Source: Gaoshiqia hydrogeniformans
GTDB taxonomy: Bacteria; Bacteroidota; Bacteroidia; Bacteroidales; Prolixibacteraceae
Reading direction: 5' to 3'
Assembly: GCF_049347105.1 (NCBI RefSeq)
Contig: NZ_CP186334.1
Location: 2,356,001 to 2,420,000 of the forward strand
Length of the DNA: 64,000 bases
The notes under the pieces were generated by a model, which saw only the letters and a program-made list of their open reading frames with translations, had not been told where the DNA came from and ran no database searches. Made by a program: the position numbers and the translations under genes. The stretch's first letter is position 1; every line of letters begins with the position of its first letter. Below, piece by piece: positions 58,224-64,000 of the stretch.

Positions 58224-58285
58224 GTAACGAAAAATCGAATAAAATATTTCTTTAACAAAGAAATTAATAAAAGCGGTAACGAAAA
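58224..58285. promoter_or_regulatory. Inverted repeat flanked by direct repeats between the receiver and coaX genes
   Basis: ATTTCTTT-AAC-AAAGAAAT (58246-58264) is a perfect 8-bp inverted repeat. It is flanked by two copies of GTAACGAAAA (58224-58233 and 58276-58285), and a related GTAACGAAA occurs at 59269. The 206-bp gap holds no gene. Candidate operator for divergent promoters. Confidence 0.4.
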
Positions 58286-58363
58286 CTCAATATCTTTTCT
58301 TTAGAGATTGATTCATTCCTTCAATAGTTTTCTTTTATTTTGTTTCTATAAAAGAAAAAAATC

Positions 58364-59140
58364 ATGCTGTTAGCTATTGATATCGGAAATACAAACATTG
58401 TTTTTGGAACGTACAGGAATGACCGGTGGCAAAATGTCTGGCGTATTCAAACGGATACCCAAAAAACGGCGGATGAGTACGAAGTCATTTTCCGTTCGTT
58501 GTTTTCCAGCGGAGAGGTATGCCTGACCGATATTTCCGGGGTTGTGTTAAGTAGCGTGGTTCCTTCGATGAACCGTGAGTTTGAATGGATGATTACCGGT
58601 TTATTAAACCTGAAACCCCTCTTGGTTTCTCCGGATATTTACGACCGCTTGCCGATAAAAATCCTGAATCCTTATCAAATTGGTACCGATTTGGTTGCCA
58701 ACGCGGTTGCAGCGTTTACCCGGTTCGAACTACCCTGTATGATTGTTGATTTTGGCACCGCCCTGACATTCACAACCCTTTCGGCAACCGGCGAAATACT
58801 TGGCGTTGCCATTGCTCCGGGTTTGCGTACCGCCATCAAATCCCTCGCTGGAAATACGGCTCAGTTACCACATGTTCAATTAACAAACCCGCCGTCGGTA
58901 TTAGGAAAAAACACGGTACACGCTATTCAGTCGGGGGTGGTTATCGGGTACAGCGGCCTGGTTGACCGGATGATTGAAAAGACGGAGGAAGAGTTAGGGC
59001 AAAAACTCGTGGTTGTGGCAACCGGCGGACTGTCGGGCCTGTTTGCGAAGCAAATGCCGGTTATCAAAATCGTGGAAGAGAACTTAACCCTTGATGGCCT
59101 GCGGATTATTGGCGAAACAATCCAAAGCAGCACGTTCTGA
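58364..59140 (+). CDS. coaX: Type III pantothenate kinase
   Basis: 258 aa, ATP-dependent first step of coenzyme A synthesis in the cytosol. ASKHA fold: AIDIGNTNIVFG (phosphate loop), VVLSSVVPSM, NPYQIGTDLVANAVAAF (pantothenate-binding GTDR-like segment), CMIVDFGTALTFTTL (Asp), APGLRTAIKSLAGNTAQLP, AIQSGVVIGYSGLVDRMI, VVATGGLSGLF. All type III hallmarks are present and the length is normal. A -7-like TATTTTGT lies upstream at 58336. Confidence 0.96.
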   Translation: MLLAIDIGNTNIVFGTYRNDRWQNVWRIQTDTQKTADEYEVIFRSLFSSGEVCLTDISGVVLSSVVPSMNREFEWMITGLLNLKPLLVSPDIYDRLPIKILNPYQIGTDLVANAVAAFTRFELPCMIVDFGTALTFTTLSATGEILGVAIAPGLRTAIKSLAGNTAQLPHVQLTNPPSVLGKNTVHAIQSGVVIGYSGLVDRMIEKTEEELGQKLVVVATGGLSGLFAKQMPVIKIVEENLTLDGLRIIGETIQSSTF

Positions 59141-59144
59141 TACG

Positions 59145-59173
59145 AAGATAAGCCGGTCCTTCGGGCTGATCTT
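59145..59173 (+). terminator. Possible terminator after coaX
   Basis: Imperfect 10-bp stem AAGATAAGCC with GGCTGATCTT (one mismatch), 9-nt loop, followed by a short T-rich run. Confidence 0.4.
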
Positions 59174-59313
59174 TTCAAAATACAGTGATCATTTTTTACC
59201 GTTTACCGGTTAGATACTTCCGTTTAACGAATTTGATCTGATTTTGGTGAAATCGGGTTTTAACTTGCGTAACGAAATCACCTCCATGATTCTTCATTCA
59301 AAAAACAGTAGTT

Positions 59314-60030
59314 ATGAAACGATTTGTATCGCTGCTTATCTTTTTTGCTCTTGGTTTTTCATTTGGTTCCTGTATTTTCATTGGCCCGTCGGTTAAAGGC
59401 AACGGGCATGTGGTGAAACAAACCCGTAACCTGAGCGGTTTTAAAAGTATAAAAGTATCAACCGGGCTGGACGTTTTCCTTATCCAGGACAGTGTGGACC
59501 AGGTGGTGGTGGAGGCAGACGAAAATTTGCTTGAGGTAATTGATACGCAACAGAAAGGAACCGTACTTGAAATCTACACGCAGCAGCAGATCAGGTGGTC
59601 GAAATCGAAAAAGGTGTATGTTCATTTCTCGTCGCTCGAAGGGGTGAAATCAGGTTCGGGCTCGGTGGTGCGCAGCCAGTCCGACATTGTCGCAGATCAG
59701 TTTGAACTGACGGCTTCTTCGGGCAGCCAGCAATACATCGGGCTTAACTGTGAGAGGCTGGTCGGACGAAGTTCTTCCGGCGCGCAGGTCCATCTTTCCG
59801 GGAAAACAAAAAAAGGCGACTTCAAAGCTTCCTCCGGCTCGCATATGAAGGCCGAAGACTTGGTTTGCGATGAATGTACGGCCGATGTCTCCAGTGGTGC
59901 CCACATTTGGATCAGCGTCAACCGCGAGTTTAGCGGCGAAGCTTCCAGCGGCGGTCACATCTATTATTTCGGAGCCCCGGAGCGGGTGACAGTCAATACC
60001 TCTTCGGGCGGAAACATTGTAAACAGATAA
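59314..60030 (+). CDS. DUF2807 (head GIN domain) lipoprotein
   Basis: 238 aa, lipobox SFGSC at residue 19. DUF2807 repeats form a right-handed beta-structure: RNLSGFKSIKVSTGLDVFLI (head), VVVEADENLLEVIDT, YVHFSSLEGVKSGSGS, then serine/glycine turns SSGSQQYI, RSSSGAQVHLSG, ASSGSHMKAEDL, VSSGAHIWISV, ASSGGHIYYFG. Function unknown, though predicted adhesive or structural. Paralogue follows 73 bp downstream on the same strand. Confidence 0.88.
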   Translation: MKRFVSLLIFFALGFSFGSCIFIGPSVKGNGHVVKQTRNLSGFKSIKVSTGLDVFLIQDSVDQVVVEADENLLEVIDTQQKGTVLEIYTQQQIRWSKSKKVYVHFSSLEGVKSGSGSVVRSQSDIVADQFELTASSGSQQYIGLNCERLVGRSSSGAQVHLSGKTKKGDFKASSGSHMKAEDLVCDECTADVSSGAHIWISVNREFSGEASSGGHIYYFGAPERVTVNTSSGGNIVNR

Positions 60031-60103
60031 GACAAACAGAGCAGTCGTTTGTACGACACAGAATTTTTATATACAGAAAACAGAATTTTTTAGCCTCAGA
60101 AAC

Positions 60104-60823
60104 ATGAAAACAATTAGAATTAAACACTTTTTAATGCTGGTATGGCTGATTGCATCCAGCCTGGCAGCGAGTGCCGGAAAAGAAAAAACCAACACGCAGC
60201 ACCGCCATGTGGCATCGTTCGATAAAATATCCGTGAGCAGTGGCATCGATCTGTACCTGACCCAGGGGAAAGGAGAAAAAGTTGTTGTGGAAGCCAAACC
60301 GGACATTATCGATCAGATTATCACCCGGGTAGAAAACGGCGTACTCAACATTTATATCGAAGATAAAATGAACTGGAACTGGGAATGGAATCAATCCCGA
60401 AAGGCTTATGTTACCTTTGACAAATTATCGGAACTAAAAGCATCTGCCGGATCAGACATTTATTCAACAAACGCCTTTAATCTTCAGGAACTGAAACTTG
60501 ATGTCAGCAGCGGGTCGGGCATCTGTCTGAAAGAAATTGATGCTCAGTCGGTTCATGTGCGTACCAGCAGCGGATCGGATGCTGAATTATCGGGAAAAAC
60601 AAAAATTCTGATTGCCGAATCCTCCAGCGGGAGCGACATCAAATGTGGCGATTTGCTTGCCGAGAATTGCGAGGTGAGCTCATCCAGCGGATCCGATGCG
60701 GTGGTACATGCTACCAATTCAATTTCAGCCCGTGCTTCAAGCGGGTCTGATATTATTTATAAGGGTAAACCGGTCAGGAAAAATATTGACGAATCCAGTG
60801 GCGGACAGGTCAAGCAGTTTTGA
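60104..60823 (+). CDS. DUF2807 (head GIN domain) exported protein, paralogue
   Basis: 239 aa; unlike its neighbour it has a type I signal (SLAASAG) and no lipobox Cys. Same fold: HVASFDKISVSSGIDLYLTQ, KVVVEAKPDIIDQIITRV, YVTFDKLSELKASAGSDI, DVSSGSGICLKE, RTSSGSDAELSG, ESSSGSDIKCGD, SSSSGSDAVVHAT, ASSGSDIIYKG. The pair differs in localisation signal, suggesting one stays on the membrane and one is released into the periplasm. Confidence 0.88.
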   Translation: MKTIRIKHFLMLVWLIASSLAASAGKEKTNTQHRHVASFDKISVSSGIDLYLTQGKGEKVVVEAKPDIIDQIITRVENGVLNIYIEDKMNWNWEWNQSRKAYVTFDKLSELKASAGSDIYSTNAFNLQELKLDVSSGSGICLKEIDAQSVHVRTSSGSDAELSGKTKILIAESSSGSDIKCGDLLAENCEVSSSSGSDAVVHATNSISARASSGSDIIYKGKPVRKNIDESSGGQVKQF

Positions 60824-60854
60824 ACAAGCTAACTTTTAACAGAGAATTGATTTT

Positions 60855-61826
60855 ATGCGGCAACTGATTTTTTTTGCAGCTGTTCTTTTTGCAACCGGCC
60901 TTTGCGGCCAACCTGTAAAACGCCACGCGTTGGTTATTCATGGCGGGGTAGGGGTGATGGATCAGCAAAAGATGAGTCCCGAAATGCAGCAGGCCTGCCT
61001 GGCCGTTTTAAACCGCGCCCTTCAGGTGGGTGATTCGGTATTGGCAAGCGGGGGCACTTGTCTGGATGCGGTTGAAAAAACCATTGTTGTTTTGGAAGAT
61101 TCTCCGCTTTTTAATGCAGGTAAAGGAGCAGTATTTACGCATGAAGGTATCGTTGAACTGGATGCATCGGTGATGACCGGCGATTCGCTGAAGGCCGGCG
61201 CTGTGGCCGGCGTGCGTGATATTAAAAACCCGGTTAGCCTAGCCCTGGCAGTCATGGAAAAATCGGAACATGTGATGCTTACCGGCTCAGGCGCATCGCA
61301 GTTTGCAAAAGACCAGGGATTCGCGACCGTTGACAACAGTTATTTTCATACCGAACAACGCTGGCAATCTCTTCAGGAGATGCTGAAAAAAGAACGGGAA
61401 GCCGGCATCAACGAAAAACATGGAACCGTTGGCTGCGTTGCGCTGGATATTTACGGGGACCTGGCAGCAGGAACTTCAACCGGGGGAATGACCAACAAAC
61501 GGTATGGACGCATCGGCGATTCGCCGGTCATTGGCGCCGGAACTTATGCCAATAATGAAACCGGCGCATTTTCGTGTACCGGGCATGGCGAATATTACAT
61601 CCGTCTCGGCTTTGCACGCGATGTTTCGGCTTTGATGGAGTATAAAAACCTTTCGGTAGAGGATGCTTGCCGGGAAGAAATCGACAAGTTGACCCGGTTG
61701 GGAGGGACTGGAGGGGTCATTGGTCTGGACCGACACGGAAATGTTGCGATGGAATTCAATACTTCCGGGATGTTCCGGGGTTACCTCAAATCAACCGGAG
61801 AGCAGGAAACAGCAATTTTTAAATAA
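60855..61826 (+). CDS. Exported isoaspartyl peptidase/L-asparaginase (Ntn hydrolase)
   Basis: 323 aa with a Sec signal (LFATGLCGQ). The precursor self-cleaves before the nucleophile Thr191 in KHGTVGCVALD. Other motifs: VIHGGVGVMD, AVEKTIVVLEDSPLFNAGKG (substrate segment), ELDASVMTGD, GTSTGGMTNKRYGRIGDSPV and GTYANNETGAFSCTGHGE. Hydrolyses isoaspartyl dipeptides and asparagine; the exported location suggests periplasmic peptide processing. Ends at a strong stem-loop shared with the convergent ilvE. Confidence 0.94.
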   Translation: MRQLIFFAAVLFATGLCGQPVKRHALVIHGGVGVMDQQKMSPEMQQACLAVLNRALQVGDSVLASGGTCLDAVEKTIVVLEDSPLFNAGKGAVFTHEGIVELDASVMTGDSLKAGAVAGVRDIKNPVSLALAVMEKSEHVMLTGSGASQFAKDQGFATVDNSYFHTEQRWQSLQEMLKKEREAGINEKHGTVGCVALDIYGDLAAGTSTGGMTNKRYGRIGDSPVIGAGTYANNETGAFSCTGHGEYYIRLGFARDVSALMEYKNLSVEDACREEIDKLTRLGGTGGVIGLDRHGNVAMEFNTSGMFRGYLKSTGEQETAIFK

Positions 61827-61877
61827 GCTGCTAAAACGGGAACAATGACATTGAACGATATTAATGTGTGCAAAAAA

Positions 61878-61915
61878 ATAAATGCCAATGAATATGTGGG
61901 TTCATTGGCATTTAT
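61878..61915. terminator. Bidirectional terminator, 15-bp perfect stem
   Basis: ATAAATGCCAATGAA with its exact complement TTCATTGGCATTTAT, 8-nt loop, between convergent genes; an A-run precedes it, giving a T-run for the minus strand. Confidence 0.88.
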
Positions 61916-61932
61916 TCTGATGATCAGTCCCG

Positions 61933-62946
61933 TTACTCCACAATATGAACCCATCCGTATGGATCGGGTTCATCGCCGTTTTGGATGGCCCGGAGTTTAT
62001 CGTAGAGTTTTGTCGACCACTTGCCGGGTTCGGTTCCGTACAGGTATTCTTTGTCCAGGTCGGCATCATAAATCCGTTTGACCGGAGAGATGACCGCTGC
62101 GGTTCCGCAAGCTCCGACTTCCTCAAAATCAGCTAACTCTTCTACCGGAATTTTTCTGCGTTCCACTTTTAATCCCATGTCTTCAGCCAGTTGCATCAGG
62201 CTCATGTTGGTAATCGATGGCAAAATGGAATCAGACATCGGGGTGATATAGGTATTATCTTTAATCGCGAAGAAGTTGGCAGGGCCACATTCATCAATGT
62301 ATTTTCTTTCGCGCGAGTCCAGGTACAGAACCGCCGAGTAACCGCCGGCTTTGGCTTTTTTACCGGCCACCAGACTGGCAGCATAGTTCCCGCCAACCTT
62401 GTATTTCCCGGTTCCCTGGGGTGCGGCGCGATCGTACTGGCGCATGATGGCCAGATCGGTCGGTTTAAATCCTTCAGGAAAATAAGGACCTACCGGCATC
62501 ACAAAAACCATGAAGAGGTATTCGGAAGCCGCTTTTACCCCGATCTCGGGGCTGGAGCCAATTAACAGCGGGCGAATATACAAAGATGCTCCCGAGCCGT
62601 AAGGCGGGACAAAATCCAGGTTCTTTTTTACAGCCAGCGCAACCGCCTCGGTAAATAAGTCGACCGGTACATGAGCCATCAAAATACCGTCGCTTGAACT
62701 TTGCATCCGGCGGGCGTTGTCAGTCATCCGAAAAATACGGACTTTGCCGTCTTTTCCCATAAATGCTTTTAGCCCTTCAAAGGCTTCCTGTCCGTAATGA
62801 AGGCAGGTGGCCGCCATGTGCAGGTTGATGTACTCAGAATCTGATACTTCCAGTGGGCTCCATTCGCCATTTTTATAGTAACTGCGTACGTTAAAATCGG
62901 TTTTCCGGTAACCAAAACCAATGTTTTTCCAATCCAGATTTTCCAT
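61933..62946 (-). CDS. ilvE: Branched-chain amino acid aminotransferase
   Basis: 337 aa, BCAT class (type 2, the roughly 340-aa form). Last step of Val/Leu/Ile synthesis, PLP-dependent. Motifs: LHYGQEAFEGLKAFMG, RIFRMTDNARRMQSS, YIRPLLIGSSPEIGV, FMVFVMPVGPYFPEG, PLP Lys183 in GTGKYKVGGNYAAS, LYLDSRERKYIDECG, NMSLMQLAEDMGL, EVGACGTAAVISPV. Complete. Confidence 0.97.
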   Translation of the reverse strand: MENLDWKNIGFGYRKTDFNVRSYYKNGEWSPLEVSDSEYINLHMAATCLHYGQEAFEGLKAFMGKDGKVRIFRMTDNARRMQSSSDGILMAHVPVDLFTEAVALAVKKNLDFVPPYGSGASLYIRPLLIGSSPEIGVKAASEYLFMVFVMPVGPYFPEGFKPTDLAIMRQYDRAAPQGTGKYKVGGNYAASLVAGKKAKAGGYSAVLYLDSRERKYIDECGPANFFAIKDNTYITPMSDSILPSITNMSLMQLAEDMGLKVERRKIPVEELADFEEVGACGTAAVISPVKRIYDADLDKEYLYGTEPGKWSTKLYDKLRAIQNGDEPDPYGWVHIVE

Positions 62947-63099
62947 AATAAAAATATGTTTTCTGCCAGTTTTTTAAGAAACTCAAATTAACGAAAAAAA
63001 GCCTGAGTATGAAAAGCTAAAGCCTGATTTCTGTTGAAAATTAATTTTTGGCATGCTCAATTCAATACCGATGGATGCACCCAGCGAAGGCAACGGTTT

Positions 63100-64000
63100 T
63101 TAAATGACTTTCAATTCGCGGCCAACTTTCGTAAACGCATCGACTGCCTTGTCAATTTGTGCTTCGGTATGGGCTGCCGATAACTGCACGCGGATACGGG
63201 CCTTCCCCTTGGGCACAACCGGGTAAACAAATCCAATAACGTAAATGCCTTCCCTGAGCAGCATGTCGGCGAATTTTACGGCCAGGGGGGCGTCATAAAG
63301 CATCACCGGCACAATCGCTGTTTCTCCTTTCACCAGGTCGAAACCGGCTTCTTCCATCTTCCCCCTGAAATAATTGGCGTTTCTCATGGTTCGGTTTTGC
63401 AACTCCGACGACGACAGCATCTCCAGCACTTTGAGGGTGGCTCCAACGGTGGCCGGGGCCAGTGTGTTGGAGAACAAATAGGGGCGCGAACGCTGGCGAA
63501 GCATCTCGATAATTTCTTTCCGGCCTGAAGTGCATCCGCCGTTTCCTCCGCCCAGGGCTTTGCCAAAAGTGGTTGTGATGATATCGATCTTTCCCATGAG
63601 GCCAAAGTGTTCGGCCGTACCCCGCCCGGTAGGACCGATATAGCCTGATGCATGCGAATCGTCGACCATGACTAAAGCGTCGTATTTTTCGCAAAGTTCA
63701 ACAATCTCCGGCAATTTGGCCAGGTCGCCGTCCATCGAAAAAACGCCGTCGGTTACAACAAGCCGGTATTTGGCTGATTGGGCATCTTTCAGGCATTGTT
63801 CCAGTTCGTGCATGTCGGAATGTTTATACCGAAAGCGCTGAGCCTTGCAAAGACGAACCCCGTCGATGATAGAGGCATGGTTCAGCTCGTCGGAAATCAG
63901 GGCCGAATTTTCGTCCAGCAGCGGTTCAAATACGCCGCCGTTGGCATCAAAACAGGCACAATATAAAATGGTGTCTTCCGTACCTAAAAATTCGGAAGTC
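63100..64000 (-). CDS. kbl: Glycine C-acetyltransferase (2-amino-3-ketobutyrate CoA ligase), 3' part
   Basis: The frame stays open from the window edge, so the N-terminal part is outside. PLP enzyme of threonine degradation that turns 2-amino-3-oxobutyrate and CoA into glycine and acetyl-CoA. Seen upstream of the first internal Met: YCACFDANGGVFEPLL, ENSALISDELNHASIIDGVR, LCKAQRFRYKHSDM; then VTDGVFSMDGDLAKLPEIV, MVDDSHASGYIGPTGRGT, PLP Lys in TTTFGKALGGGNGG, RPYLFSNTLAPA and KARIRVQLSAAHT. The kbl signature (SFLHTDSM-type region and GRGT) is clear versus other alpha-oxoamine synthases. Confidence 0.95.
   Translation of the reverse strand, partial: TSEFLGTEDTILYCACFDANGGVFEPLLDENSALISDELNHASIIDGVRLCKAQRFRYKHSDMHELEQCLKDAQSAKYRLVVTDGVFSMDGDLAKLPEIVELCEKYDALVMVDDSHASGYIGPTGRGTAEHFGLMGKIDIITTTFGKALGGGNGGCTSGRKEIIEMLRQRSRPYLFSNTLAPATVGATLKVLEMLSSSELQNRTMRNANYFRGKMEEAGFDLVKGETAIVPVMLYDAPLAVKFADMLLREGIYVIGFVYPVVPKGKARIRVQLSAAHTEAQIDKAVDAFTKVGRELKVI

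Noticed and set aside
1..64000. Search for mobile elements, phage or CRISPR genes
   Set aside because: No transposase, integrase, terminal repeats or cas-like genes were recognised.

Overview
The window is a chromosomal segment of a polysaccharide-degrading Bacteroidota bacterium. The evidence is SusC/SusD pairs, an ECF sigma/FecR/SusC signalling set, many Sec lipoproteins, a protein with a C-terminal type IX secretion (T9SS) sorting domain, and promoters of the Bacteroidota type (TTTG, about 20 nt, TAnnTTTG). A free-living or marine-type member of the Bacteroidales/Marinilabiliales is plausible, but that is inference.

Region 1 (1-25.6 kb) is one long + strand polysaccharide utilisation locus (PUL). 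It begins inside a SusC gene whose 5' end is outside the window, followed by a SusD. Next come a GH92 mannosidase-like enzyme, a ceramidase-fold hydrolase without the serine motif, a MurQ-like SIS etherase translationally overlapped with a BadF-type sugar kinase, and a Tat-exported DegT-family PLP aminotransferase. Three large exported proteins follow that I cannot place in a known glycosidase family (864, 695 and 984 aa), mixed with an EEP-family phosphodiesterase lipoprotein and a GDPD. The region ends with a GH116, a frameshifted hairpin-type glycosidase and a GH95. The substrate is unknown. It is probably a heteropolymer carrying amino or lactyl sugars and possibly phosphodiesters. This is the best candidate in the window for something undescribed.

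Region 2 (25.6-41.5 kb) is a rhamnogalacturonan/pectin PUL: ECF sigma factor, FecR anti-sigma factor, SusC with an N-terminal signalling domain, SusD, a PL22-like propeller, a PL26-like exo-rhamnogalacturonan lyase, a DUF6250 lectin-like lipoprotein, GH28, GH105 and a CBM9-like/PKD protein. It ends in a strong bidirectional terminator.

Region 3 (41.5-50.5 kb) holds an exported xylose-isomerase-like protein, a TonB-dependent outer-membrane barrel, a barrel-less carboxypeptidase-regulatory/plug mini-protein, a peroxiredoxin, and two paralogous Tat-exported Gfo/Idh/MocA oxidoreductases flanking ppnP. The isomerase-like protein and the oxidoreductases are compatible with periplasmic 3-keto-glycoside chemistry.

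Region 4 (50.5-64 kb) is mostly housekeeping: PlsC, a 997-aa T9SS-secreted lipase-like protein, a DUF6252-like lipoprotein, 3-methyladenine DNA glycosylase, a C-terminal processing protease, a membrane-anchored receiver domain, CoaX, two DUF2807 proteins, an isoaspartyl peptidase, a branched-chain aminotransferase and the 3' part of kbl. No tRNA, rRNA, CRISPR array, insertion sequence or phage gene was seen.
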